26,234 nucleotides of DNA from JAICIG01 sp035532215 (GCA_035532215.1 DATKRK010000331.1:1-26234), one strand, 5' to 3'. Shown: positions 16,777-24,384, counted from the first letter of the stretch. The notes: generated from the letters alone by a model not told the origin. Translations and numbers: made by a program.

Positions 16777-16796
16777 GCGGCGTCGATCGCAACAAG

Positions 16797-16908
16797 TACG
16801 GGTTCCTCTTCTCTGTTCGGCTGAGCACGCCGCCGATCGAGCTTTGCCGCGCCGTGACGCCGATTGAAGAACCGAAAGGAATTTCGGAACAGAGAAGAGG
16901 GACCCGTA
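16797..16908. repeat. Imperfect inverted repeat upstream of the transporter gene
   Basis: Arms 16797-16820 and 16885-16908 pair at 22 of 24 positions around a 64-base interior, which itself holds a CCGAAA-GGAA-TTTCGG hairpin (16872-16887). It sits just 5' of the transporter gene, inside the 384-base gap 16777-17160. That gap otherwise contains only two small hairpins (16990-17006 and 17123-17139) and no recognisable gene. Confidence 0.7.
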
Positions 16909-16989
16909 TTCCTGGCACAGCGCGGTGCGTTCGGTTGGCATGGCACGCCTCGAATACGATATGGCGGCAGTTCCGGCGAGCAGCAGTAG

Positions 16990-17006
16990 GGCGGGCGCTG
17001 CCCGCC
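16990..17006. repeat. Hairpin GGCGGGC/GCCCGCC
   Basis: A perfect 7-bp stem with a GCT loop, preceded by GTAG and followed by AAAA. It lies in the gap between aguA and the transporter gene and is the second of three unrelated palindromes there. Short GC-rich hairpins of this kind occur in several gaps of this window. Confidence 0.5.
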
Positions 17007-17122
17007 AAAAGCGACAGCGTTCGCGATCGCGAGGTCTGACGGACAAGGCCGCTATCTCCCAAGGTTCGCAACGCAAGAGACGCATCCGGTGCGCCTGCTA
17101 CGTTTTTGCCTGGTTCGGTTAC

Positions 17123-17139
17123 GGCACACGGAGTGTGCC
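17123..17139. repeat. Hairpin GGCACAC/GTGTGCC
   Basis: A perfect 7-bp stem with a GGA loop lies 22 bases beyond the aguA stop codon (gene on the minus strand), a position where it could act as a 3' transcript stem. No clear T-run follows in the minus-strand direction. Confidence 0.5.
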
Positions 17140-17160
17140 TACTACTTTGGGAAAATCACT

Positions 17161-18213
17161 TTACGCCGGTTGCTGCTGCGTAATGCAGTGAAACGCGCCC
17201 AAGCCCCAAGATACTTCTACGGCGCGAATCCCGCGGACGCGGCGGCCGGGAAACAGTTCTGCCAACGTTTGCATCACGACCTGGTCGGCCGGGTCGTCGA
17301 ATTGCGGCACGATGACCAAGCCGTTGGCGATGTAAAAATTCGAGTAGCAAGCCGGCAGCCGCTGCTCGTTCTGGAAGATCGGCCGCGGCATCGGCAACTC
17401 GACGACTTCCAGCGGGCGGCCTTGCTCGTCGGTCGCCAAGCGGAGCCGCTGGAGATTGTCGCGCAGCGGCTGGTAATTAATGTCGGCCGGGTCGTCTTCG
17501 AGCGCCGCCACGACGGTCCGCGGCGCAACGAAGCGGGCCAACTCGTCGATGTGCCCGTCGGTGTCGTCGCCGGCGATGCCTTCGCCAAGCCAGATCACGT
17601 GCCGCGCGGCCAGGTAATCGGCCAAGTAGCGTTCGATCTCCTTACGCGAAAGCTGCGGGTTGCGATTGGGATTGAGCAAGCACTGCTCGGTCGTCAGCAC
17701 CGCGCCTCGCCCATTCGGATCGACGGCGCCTCCTTCCAAAATGATGCCCGGCTCATACCGCCGATAGCCCAGCATCTCGGCGATCCGCCGCGGAACCTGC
17801 TGATCGCGATCGAACGGCGGATACTTGCCGCCCCAGGCGTTATAGCCCCAGTGGACGAGCGCCGGCTCGGCGCCCGGCGGCCCGGCGAGAAACGTCGGCC
17901 CGTGGTCGCGCATCCAGGCGTCGTTGGTCGGAATATCGTGCAGCGTCACGCACCGCAGATGGCCGACCGTCTGCCGCGCCTGGGCCATGACTTCCACGCC
18001 GCCCGCCAAAATATGCACCGGTTCGTGCTCGCAGAGCGTGCGCACCAGTTCGGCCCACACGCCGGGGATCGGCTCGAAATGGCCCGGCCAGGTTTCGCGG
18101 TTGTGCGGCCAACTCAGCCAGGTCGCCGCATGCGGCTCCCATTCGGCCGGCATGCGGTAGCCGAGGGCGGCGGGTCGGAGATCGGAGATCGGAGGTCGGA
18201 GGTCGGAAGACAC
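17161..18213 (-). CDS. aguA: Agmatine deiminase
   Basis: A 350-residue cytosolic enzyme of the peptidyl-arginine-deiminase fold, converting agmatine to N-carbamoylputrescine and ammonia. Family markers are RMPAEWEPHAATWLSWPHN, NDAWMRDHGP (97-106), LEGGA (E160), DDTDGHIDE (H221) and the C-terminal catalytic Cys in FHCITQQ (C343). The GTG at 18213 gives 350 residues, but its first 14 or so (SSDLRPPISDLRP) are encoded by the heptamer repeat at 18174-18208. An AGAGGAG lies 13 bases before it, which is rather far. ATG 18153 (MPAEW) is an alternative start. It lies downstream of aguB on the same strand. Confidence 0.93.
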   Translation of the reverse strand: MSSDLRPPISDLRPAALGYRMPAEWEPHAATWLSWPHNRETWPGHFEPIPGVWAELVRTLCEHEPVHILAGGVEVMAQARQTVGHLRCVTLHDIPTNDAWMRDHGPTFLAGPPGAEPALVHWGYNAWGGKYPPFDRDQQVPRRIAEMLGYRRYEPGIILEGGAVDPNGRGAVLTTEQCLLNPNRNPQLSRKEIERYLADYLAARHVIWLGEGIAGDDTDGHIDELARFVAPRTVVAALEDDPADINYQPLRDNLQRLRLATDEQGRPLEVVELPMPRPIFQNEQRLPACYSNFYIANGLVIVPQFDDPADQVVMQTLAELFPGRRVRGIRAVEVSWGLGAFHCITQQQPA

Positions 18214-18363
18214 GTTGGCGAATCAACTCCTCTTCATTATGGTCGATAACTATTTCGTTACAACGAGAGGTGCAACGTGGTTTTATCCGTGTTCGATCCG
18301 TGTTTCATCCGTGGCTTCTTCCGCGCCCTCGCCGCTCGAATTCTCCGACCTCCGGATTCCGAC
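18174..18363. repeat. Heptamer tandem array with inverted partner, enclosing CACGGAT repeats
   Basis: Five tandem RTCGGAR heptamers run from 18174 to 18208. Three inverted heptamers (CTCCGAC, CTCCGGA, TTCCGAC) lie at 18343-18363. Between them, 18285-18316 holds three ATCCGTG units spaced 11-12 bases apart; these 32 bases are identical in reverse complement to 26162-26193. The element fills the aguB-aguA gap and runs into the 5' end of aguA. It is not a CRISPR array: units are 7-12 bases and there are no unique spacers. Confidence 0.85.
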
Positions 18364-18370
18364 ATCAGAC

Positions 18371-19282
18371 TTAATCCAAGTAGCGCTTCGTCAGGTCGCC
18401 ATACGCATCGATCCGCCGGTCGCGCAAAAAGGGCCAATGAGTGCGAACGACGTCGATCTGGTCGAGATGGCACTCGACCAGCAGCGTCTCTTCGGCGTCG
18501 TGGCTGCCGCGAGCCAGCAGGTTGCCGTTGGGGTCGGAGACGAACGAGGCGCCCCAGAATTCCAGCTCGCCCTCCATGCCGATCCGATTGACCGCCGCCA
18601 CGAACACGCCGTTGGCGATTGAATGGCTGCGCATCATGGTTTCCCAGGCCGAGTGCTGGCTGACGCCGTATTCGGCCTTCTCGCTCGGGTGCCAGCCGAT
18701 GGCCGTCGGGTAGAAGATGATCTCGGCGCCGCTCATCGCGGTCAACCGGGCCGCTTCGGGATACCACTGATCCCAGCAGACGCAAACGCCGACGCGGCCG
18801 AACCGCGTGTCGCAACTCGAAAAACCCAGGTCGCCCGGCGTGAAGTAGAACTTTTCGTAATACAGCGGGTCGTCGGGAATGTGCATTTTGCGATACATGC
18901 CCGCTTGGCGGCCGTCGGCGTCGAACACGACGGCCGTGTTGTGGTACAAGCCGGGCGCCCGGCGCTCGAACAGCGAGCCGATCACCACCACGCCGTGCCG
19001 CTCGGCGGCGGCGGCCAGGGCTTCGCTCGTCGGGCCGGGGATCGGCTCGGCCTCGCCGAAACGGGCGTGGTCTTCGCTTTGACAGAAATAATGCCCGGCG
19101 AACAGTTCTTGCAGGCAGACGATCTGCGCCCCGGCCGCCGCCGCTTCGCCAATGCGAGCGACGGCCTTGTCGACGTTAGGCTGTTTGGCCGCCGTGCAGC
19201 TCATTTGCACCAGCGCCAGCGTGACCTTCGACGGACGTGTTCCGCCGGCTGGCTTTCGCTTGGAATGGTTAGAGTCAAGCAT
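18371..19282 (-). CDS. aguB: N-carbamoylputrescine amidase
   Basis: A 303-residue nitrilase-superfamily enzyme that hydrolyses N-carbamoylputrescine to putrescine, the step after AguA. The Glu-Lys-Cys triad is visible: E59 (QELFAGHYF), K132 (YRKMHIPDD) and C169 (VCWDQWYPE). The ELFAGHYFCQ, IPDDPLYYEKFYFTPGD and WDQWYPEAARL segments fit AguB rather than general nitrilases. The N-terminal 18 residues are extra relative to the conserved VTLALVQMSC start, but no better start codon is seen; the ribosome site is weak. It is first in the minus-strand series aguB-aguA-transporter. Confidence 0.93.
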   Translation of the reverse strand: MLDSNHSKRKPAGGTRPSKVTLALVQMSCTAAKQPNVDKAVARIGEAAAAGAQIVCLQELFAGHYFCQSEDHARFGEAEPIPGPTSEALAAAAERHGVVVIGSLFERRAPGLYHNTAVVFDADGRQAGMYRKMHIPDDPLYYEKFYFTPGDLGFSSCDTRFGRVGVCVCWDQWYPEAARLTAMSGAEIIFYPTAIGWHPSEKAEYGVSQHSAWETMMRSHSIANGVFVAAVNRIGMEGELEFWGASFVSDPNGNLLARGSHDAEETLLVECHLDQIDVVRTHWPFLRDRRIDAYGDLTKRYLD

Positions 19283-19367
19283 GGTTTGATGGTACTCTAA
19301 TGCGCCGCGTTTGTGGTAGGGGCCTGTATGTGGAGCGGGCGGTTCACCAAGCCTGCATTGTCAGCTC

Positions 19368-19440
19368 GGGTGGCTGGCGGCTGAGCCTTGGCGAAGCCCC
19401 AGTTCCCTGGGGCATCGCTTCGCTCTGCCGCCAGCCACCC
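19368..19440. repeat. Two-level palindrome in the aguB/bioD divergent gap
   Basis: Perfect 14-bp outer arms (19368-19381, GGGTGGCTGGCGGC, with 19427-19440) enclose an inner 7-bp hairpin GCCCCAG-TTCC-CTGGGGC (19396-19413). It lies between the divergent starts of aguB and bioD, 86 bases from aguB and 98 from bioD, so it should share space with both promoters. The remaining bases of 19283-19538 show no convincing promoter. Confidence 0.75.
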
Positions 19441-19538
19441 TTCCCGTCAAAACGGCGTTGAAGAGGCACAAGCGTCCCCCGCCAGCTTGCCCTCGACTCC
19501 GCATTTATTCCAACCGAGCCAGAACCAAACAGGACCCC

Positions 19539-20237
19539 ATGACTCGTCCCCAGGTTCGCGGATTATTCGTCACCGGAACCGGCACCGAAGTCGGCAAGAC
19601 CTTCGTCGCCGCCGCGATTGCCAAGGCGCTGGCCGCTGCCGGACGCCGCGTGGGCGTGTACAAACCTGCGGCGAGCGGCTGCCGGCTTGTCGAGGGGCGG
19701 TTGCAAAGCGACGATGCAATCGCCTTGTGGGAGGCCGCCGGCCGGCCGGGAGAGTTGGAGCAGGTCTGCCCGCAGCGTTTCGCGGCGCCGCTGGCGCCCC
19801 ATCTGGCTGCACGAGCCGAAGGCCGCGAGATCGACGCCAAGTTGCTGCGCAGCGGGCTCGACGCCTGGACCGCATCATCGGAGATCGTCGTCGTCGAAGG
19901 CGCCGGCGGCTTGCTCTCACCGCTCTCGGACGACGAGTACGTCGCCGACCTGGCCGCCGATTTCGGCTTTCCGCTGATCGTCGTGGCGGCGAACGTGTTG
20001 GGCACGATCCACCAGATGCTGGCCACGCTGGTCGTCGCCGAGACCTTCCCCACGCCGCTCGATGTGGCCGGCGTGGTGTTGAACCATCCATTTCCCGAAC
20101 CGCCCGACGCAAGCTGCGGCACGAACTTCGCCGAATTGACCCGCCGCTGCGTGCCGCCGGTGCTGGCCGAGGTCGGCTGGCAAGACCCAGGGTCGTTGGC
20201 CGCGATCGACTGGTACGCCCTCGCAACGAAAAAGTAG
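19539..20237 (+). CDS. bioD: Dethiobiotin synthetase
   Basis: A 232-residue cytosolic ATP-dependent enzyme that closes the ureido ring of dethiobiotin from 7,8-diaminopelargonate and CO2. The P-loop TGTGTEVGKT (12-21), KPAASG (K42 onward), VVVEGAGGLLSPLSD and AANVLGTIHQ are standard BioD landmarks. The ATG at 19539 has AGGA six bases before it and gives the usual length; earlier in-frame codons fall near the palindrome. No other biotin gene is in the window, so it stands alone here. Its stop directly abuts a hairpin that may end the transcript. Confidence 0.95.
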   Translation: MTRPQVRGLFVTGTGTEVGKTFVAAAIAKALAAAGRRVGVYKPAASGCRLVEGRLQSDDAIALWEAAGRPGELEQVCPQRFAAPLAPHLAARAEGREIDAKLLRSGLDAWTASSEIVVVEGAGGLLSPLSDDEYVADLAADFGFPLIVVAANVLGTIHQMLATLVVAETFPTPLDVAGVVLNHPFPEPPDASCGTNFAELTRRCVPPVLAEVGWQDPGSLAAIDWYALATKK

Positions 20238-20257
20238 GGCAGGCATTCCTGCCTGCC
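20238..20257. repeat. Hairpin GGCAGGCA/TGCCTGCC abutting the bioD stop
   Basis: A perfect 8-bp stem with a TTCC loop begins on the base after the bioD TAG and is followed by a pyrimidine-rich stretch (TCTTCCCTTCCCCCTC). It may act as a terminator or 3' stabiliser. In design it resembles the CCAGGCAT...ATGCCTGG palindrome at 14204-14227 and may belong to the same broad repeat class. The rest of 20258-20420 contains nothing recognisable. Confidence 0.5.
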
Positions 20258-20420
20258 TCTTCCCTTCCCCCTCACTCTGCCTCTGCGCCGCGAAACCGGC
20301 TACACTGCTCCGAAGGATCTTAAACATTTTTTTAGCGTTATATTCCTCCCGCTTCTTCGCCCGCTGATCTTATGGACGAATCGCCTCCCGCTCGAAGGCG
20401 CCCGCAGTGCAGCCACCGAC

Positions 20421-20454
20421 TCCCTCTCCCTCTGGGAGAGGGCCGGGGTGAGGG
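20421..20454. repeat. Single copy of the CTCTCCC/GGGAGAGGG element
   Basis: This 34-base copy matches the arms at 10529-10562 and 10622-10655 apart from a few substitutions (TCCCTCTCCCTCTGGGAGAG, then GGCCGGGGTGAGGG). Its right end overlaps the first codon of the radical SAM-like fragment, marking a junction between repeat and former coding DNA. Confidence 0.8.
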
Positions 20455-20825
20455 CTGACGCGAGTAGCGACTCTGCCTCCTCTGCATCCCAAACAACCGC
20501 CGCCCAACTGCCTATCCTCGACATCGCCGCTGCCCCATCCGCCAACGGCGCCGCCTCGCTCGCCCAAGAATTCTTTTCCCGTGCACTAGCCGAGCAGCTC
20601 TCGCCCGCCGACGTGTTTCGGATCACCATCACCTCCTTCCTCGACGCCTATAACTTCGATGTCCGACGGCTGATGAAGTGTTGCATCCACCACGTCTTGC
20701 CGAGCGGCCACGTGATTCCGTTTTGCGCCTACAATGTGCTCTATCGCGACGGCCACGTTCCGCTGCCCGAACTGCGCGACGCGATCGCTAAAATCGTTCA
20801 ACCAGAAGCGGCGCCGAAGCGTTAA
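20448..20825 (+). pseudogene. C-terminal fragment resembling a radical SAM protein
   Basis: A 125-residue frame with no proper start: it begins at a GTG inside a repeat copy. Residues 1-50 are low-complexity Ala/Ser sequence. From about residue 57 the sequence becomes conserved-looking: FRITITSFLDAYNFDVRRLMKCCIHHVLPSGHVIPFCAYN. This resembles the C-terminal cysteine region of archaeal-type radical SAM proteins (the lipid-crosslinking and MJ0619-like groups end with H-x-x-x-P-x-G-x-x-I-P-F-C). The N-terminal SAM barrel with CxxxCxxC is absent from the whole preceding gap. It is most simply a truncated remnant; a small free-standing protein with that domain is the alternative. Confidence 0.55.
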
Positions 20826-21035
20826 TCGCGAAAAACGCGAAATCGGTCCCTCGCCCCTCGCAGTTGGCGCATTTTCGAAGTCTTGCCGCCCGAAATTTCA
20901 AGTCGAGTCGTTCTTCGTCGCACGTGCTTGCTTGCCGCGAGTTGCGCACACCGTTACATTTGGCGCAGGTTTGGCCTTCGCTCCGTTCGCGAGTCGCCGA
21001 ACAAAGCAGAAACCAGCCCAGACGAGACTGCCTCA

Positions 21036-21962
21036 ATGAGACCGCTCAGCAAGATCAGCCCCGAGTGGTGGGATTACACCACGCTCGACCGCCAGATACT
21101 CGACGACGCCGCCAGGCTTTCGGCCGACGACCTGTTTCAACTGTCGCGGCCCGGCTTTACGGTGAAGTATTACGAGACGATCGAAGAGTTTTACCTGGCC
21201 GAGGCGCTGGAATACATCACGGCCTGGCGGCAAGCCACGCCCGAGCGGCCGGCAGGCATTTGCGGTCCGATCGGGCCGACCGAACAGTTGCCGCTGGTGG
21301 CCCGGCTGGTGAACGAATTGGATCTCGATCTACGGCACTGCCATTTTTGGGGTATGGACGAATGGGTCGTCGACGGCCGCGAGGCGCCCGAAGATTTTCC
21401 GCTCAGCTTCGCCAAGGCCGACTTGGAACTGTGCTTCAACCGCATCCGGCCCGAACTGCGGATGCCGCGCGAGAATATCCACTTTCCCAAAGCCGACCCG
21501 CGCGAGTACGTCGCCAGCTACGACTTGGCTCGCTGCGTTGTCATGCAAGGGGGCCAGGGCGAAGTCAAGCACTGGGCTTTCAACGATCCGCCCAAGCGCA
21601 AGGGCAAATACCGCGGCGCTCCGCCGAGCCCCGAAGAATATCGCCAGCTTTCGACGCGCATCGTCGATTTGCACCCGATGACGATCATCCAGAACGCGCG
21701 GACTTCGGGCGGCGGCGTAGTGACCAACGTCCCGACGCAGGCCATTTCGGTCGGCCCGCGCGAAACCTGGCGGGCCGAGAAGGTCTCGATCTGGCACGCC
21801 GGCTGCCACGACAACCCGTTCGGCCTGCGGCTGACGACCTGGATGATCTCCAAAAAAATTCCCGATGCTTCCGTGCCGATGTCGCTGTTGGCCGACCATC
21901 CCAACGTGCAGTTCAATTTCCTCCGCAGCGGCATCGGCTCGTGCGAAGCCGAGATGCACTAG
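21036..21962 (+). CDS. Glucosamine-6-phosphate deaminase-like protein (NagB family, altered active site)
   Basis: A 308-residue protein of the NagB/6-phosphogluconolactonase fold. Landmarks aligned with NagB are GPIGPTEQLPL (the GGSTP phosphate loop position), HFWGMDEWV (D108, the NMDEY Asp) and QGEVKHWAFNDPP (the GEDGHIAFNEP position). In that last motif His (H179) is kept, but the catalytic Asp is Val177 and the following Glu is Asp184, so normal deamination is doubtful. A 60-residue N-terminal extension precedes the fold. The start ATG at 21036 has no strong ribosome site. The PIG-L gene starts two bases after its stop, so the two are almost certainly co-expressed and should share an amino-sugar substrate. 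Confidence 0.85.
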   Translation: MRPLSKISPEWWDYTTLDRQILDDAARLSADDLFQLSRPGFTVKYYETIEEFYLAEALEYITAWRQATPERPAGICGPIGPTEQLPLVARLVNELDLDLRHCHFWGMDEWVVDGREAPEDFPLSFAKADLELCFNRIRPELRMPRENIHFPKADPREYVASYDLARCVVMQGGQGEVKHWAFNDPPKRKGKYRGAPPSPEEYRQLSTRIVDLHPMTIIQNARTSGGGVVTNVPTQAISVGPRETWRAEKVSIWHAGCHDNPFGLRLTTWMISKKIPDASVPMSLLADHPNVQFNFLRSGIGSCEAEMH

Positions 21963-21964
21963 CC

Positions 21965-22747
21965 ATGCCCCGCGCCTTTGCCGTCGCCGCTCATCCCGAC
22001 GATATCGAGTTCGTGATGGCCGGCACGCTGATCCAGCTCCGCGACGCCGGCTACGAAATTCACTACATGAATATCGCCAACGGCTGCTGCGGTTCGACCG
22101 AGCACGACGCGGCGACGGCGGCGGCGACCCGCCGTCAGGAGTCGATCGACGCTTGCCGTTCGATCGGCGCCGTGTTTCACGAAAGCCTGACGAACGATCT
22201 GGAGATCTTTTATGACCGGCCGACGCTCTATCGCATGGGGGCGATCATGCGCGAGGTGGCGCCCGCGATCGTGCTCACGCACGCGCCGGTCGATTACATG
22301 GAGGATCACACCAACGCCTGCCGCCTGGCGGTGACGGCGGCCTTCTCTCGCGGCATGCCCAATTTTCCCGTCGATCCGCCCAAGCCGATCGTCGAAGGGC
22401 CGGTGACCGTCTATCATGCCCAGCCGCACGGCAATTGCACGCCGCTGGGCGAGCCGGTCGTGCCGGGGCTGTTCGTCGACGTGAGCGGCTGCTTGGAGCA
22501 GAAGGCGGCGATGCTGGCTTGCCACGCCAGCCAAAAACGCTGGCTTGACGAGAGCCAGGGCCTCGATTCTTATATCCAGACGATGCGCGACTTGATGCAC
22601 GAGGTAGGCCGCATGTCGGGCCGTTTCGAGTACGCCGAAGGTTGGCGGCGCCATCTGCATCTCGGCTTTTGCGCCGCCGCCGCCGACCCGTTGACGGCAG
22701 CCCTGCCGTCGGCATCCGTTGCGGAAGGTAGCAAGCACGGCCCGTAA
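21965..22747 (+). CDS. PIG-L/LmbE-family deacetylase
   Basis: A 260-residue zinc-dependent deacetylase of the LmbE/PIG-L family, which removes acetyl groups from N-acetylglucosaminyl compounds (PIG-L, MshB, BshB) or related substrates. The metal motif AHPDD (H10-D13) is at the N-terminus, followed by FVMAGTL, RRQES and the second-metal region YMEDHTNAC. No signal peptide or membrane segment is seen, so it is cytosolic. It starts two bases after the NagB-like stop. The specific substrate cannot be read; the neighbour suggests a glucosamine derivative. The C-terminal 20 residues (Ala/Pro/Ser-rich) are probably disordered. Confidence 0.92.
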   Translation: MPRAFAVAAHPDDIEFVMAGTLIQLRDAGYEIHYMNIANGCCGSTEHDAATAAATRRQESIDACRSIGAVFHESLTNDLEIFYDRPTLYRMGAIMREVAPAIVLTHAPVDYMEDHTNACRLAVTAAFSRGMPNFPVDPPKPIVEGPVTVYHAQPHGNCTPLGEPVVPGLFVDVSGCLEQKAAMLACHASQKRWLDESQGLDSYIQTMRDLMHEVGRMSGRFEYAEGWRRHLHLGFCAAAADPLTAALPSASVAEGSKHGP

Positions 22748-22941
22748 TGCAATCCGGGAGTCAGTGTAGCGCTGATTGGCCCGCAATCGACCTTCGAGGT
22801 TCCGTCGATCGACGACGAATAAAGCTGCGCCGGATTTTGCCGGCATGCGAGCCGTGTTAGGATATTGATTGTGATCCGTCGGCGTTAAGCGTGTTGCGGC
22901 GCCTTCGAATCGAACCTTACGAGCATTCCACAGGCGGGAAT

Positions 22942-23511
22942 ATGATGATTCGGCTGGGTCTTGCGGCAACGTTTTTATCGATACTTGGCGTCGCCGGCTG
23001 CGGCGATACGACTGCTCCGGAGCCGAAGATCGTGGCGCCGGCCGAGCCTCACAGCACGCCAGCCGAGCCTCACAGTGCGGCGGCCGAGCCTCACAGTGCG
23101 ACAGCCGGGGCCCCGGCCGCGGCGCCTACCGATGCGTCTGTCGCTGGAAATGCGGAGCAAGACGCTGCCAGCAGGGCGCGCAGTCTGCCTTTGGGGAAGC
23201 AGCGGGAACTTTTCGATGCGACTAATCAGCTCACACAGGGCAAGGAACTGACCGCCGCACAGTTGAAGTTGTTGAGAGAATTCCGCGGGCTGGCCGGGAT
23301 CGACGAATCGCTGAAGATCTACCAACAGCGGCATCCCGAAGCTGCGGCCGAAAGCAACGAGCCGGAGGCGGAGGCGGCGAGCGATGCCAGCGCTTCCGCA
23401 GCCGCCGAACCGGGCGACGATGAGACCAAGTCGCCGGCCGCCGACGCCGCCAAGTCAGCTCCCGCCGGCGCCCCCGAGACGAACGACGGCAAAAACGATT
23501 CCGGCGAGTGA
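22942..23511 (+). CDS. Small Ala/Pro/Glu-rich lipoprotein
   Basis: A 189-residue exported protein of unknown function. The signal peptide ends in the lipobox GVAGC (Cys20), so it is probably lipid-anchored. Three 7-residue repeats (AEPHS plus two residues) follow, then a short helical part (about 85-145, LGKQRELFDATNQLTQGKELTAAQLKLL is its core region) and a disordered acidic tail with many Ala, Asp and Ser. GGCGGGAA before ATG 22942 supports this start; an in-frame ATG follows directly. No domain was recognised. It converges with the SDR gene, with 29 bases between stops. The 194-base gap before it (22748-22941) holds nothing recognised. Confidence 0.75.
   Translation: MMIRLGLAATFLSILGVAGCGDTTAPEPKIVAPAEPHSTPAEPHSAAAEPHSATAGAPAAAPTDASVAGNAEQDAASRARSLPLGKQRELFDATNQLTQGKELTAAQLKLLREFRGLAGIDESLKIYQQRHPEAAAESNEPEAEAASDASASAAAEPGDDETKSPAADAAKSAPAGAPETNDGKNDSGE
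23041..23103 (+). repeat. Three 21-base tandem repeats in the lipoprotein gene
   Basis: Units 23041-23061, 23062-23082 and 23083-23103 share GCCGAGCCTCACAG and encode AEPHS followed by TP, AA or AT. A partial fourth unit (GCCGGG) follows. The copies are nearly identical, which points to recent slippage, and copy number may vary between strains. Confidence 0.9.
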
Positions 23512-23540
23512 CTGCCGGCTCGCCGCATTCCGTGATCGTC

Positions 23541-24350
23541 TCACCAGTGCATGACCTGGCCGCCGTCGACGTTCATCGTTTGGCCGGTGATGTTCTTCGC
23601 ACGGGGTGAAGCCAGAAACACGGCCAGCGCGGCAATGTCTTCCGGGTCCTGCCAGCGGGCCAAGGGCACGGTGCGGCGAATTTTCTCGCCGGCCCACTCG
23701 TCGTACGTTTGTTGCTGCTCCGCCGGCTGCTGCGCATTCCAGGCGGCCCAGACCGATTGGTTCAACGAGGTTTTCACCATGCCTGGGCAAATGCAGTTGG
23801 CCCGCACGTTGTAGGGCGCCAGATCCTTGGCGACGCATTGCGAGAAGTTGATCAGGCCGGCCTTGGCCGCGCTGTACGGCGGATCGGTCTGCGAGCCGAT
23901 CTGGCCGGCGATCGACGAGATGAACAGCAGGCTGCCGCGCCGCGCCTCGACCAACGGCGGCGCAAAGGCGTGCGCCGCGTTGGCCGCCCCCGTCAGGTTG
24001 ACTTCGAGCACGCGCCGCCAGTCGGAAGGCTCGAGATTCCAGAACGGAAACCCGAACTTTCCCGAGCCCGCGCCGGCCGCGAAGACGACGTGATCGAGCC
24101 GGCCGCAGCGGGCCAAGGCGTCGCCCGCCACGCGCTCGAGTTGGTCGTACTGCGTAACGTCGGCCGTGAAGTCGATCGCCGTCCGGCCGAACTGGGCCGC
24201 GATCTCGCGAGCCGTCCCGGCGGCCGCAGGGTCTCGATCGACGAGCACGACGGCGGCGCCCTCGGCGGCGAAGGCCGCGGCGATCGCCCGCCCGATGCCT
24301 TGGGCGCCGCCCAGCACGACCGCCACGTCATCTTGAAGTTGCAAGTCCAC
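23541..24350 (-). CDS. SDR-family oxidoreductase
   Basis: A 269-residue classical short-chain dehydrogenase/reductase. The cofactor motif is GGAQGIG (14-20), with a D at 38 (VLVDRD) favouring NAD over NADP. NLTGAANAA follows, then the catalytic Ser/Tyr/Lys (S145-S146, Y159, K163 in YSAAKAG), and the C-terminal ITGQTMNVDGG. It starts at a GTG (24350). Residue 13 is Leu instead of the usual Thr (TGG to LGG), a mild oddity. The substrate is unknown. It lies downstream of the coiled-coil gene on the same strand but after a strong stem, so a shared transcript is uncertain. Confidence 0.92.
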   Translation of the reverse strand: MDLQLQDDVAVVLGGAQGIGRAIAAAFAAEGAAVVLVDRDPAAAGTAREIAAQFGRTAIDFTADVTQYDQLERVAGDALARCGRLDHVVFAAGAGSGKFGFPFWNLEPSDWRRVLEVNLTGAANAAHAFAPPLVEARRGSLLFISSIAGQIGSQTDPPYSAAKAGLINFSQCVAKDLAPYNVRANCICPGMVKTSLNQSVWAAWNAQQPAEQQQTYDEWAGEKIRRTVPLARWQDPEDIAALAVFLASPRAKNITGQTMNVDGGQVMHW

Positions 24351-24384
24351 GTTCTTCGAACTCCGCCTGCACTAACGCGATTGG

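Noticed and set aside
16777..17085. 103-residue N-terminal extension of the receptor-permease
   Set aside because: It spans a palindrome and has no conserved features; the signal peptide begins at 16776.
17089..18249. 386-residue plus-strand frame
   Set aside because: Antisense to aguA, which has all its catalytic motifs.
18174..18316. Possible CRISPR array
   Set aside because: Units are 7 or 11-12 bases with no unique spacers, and no cas gene is present.
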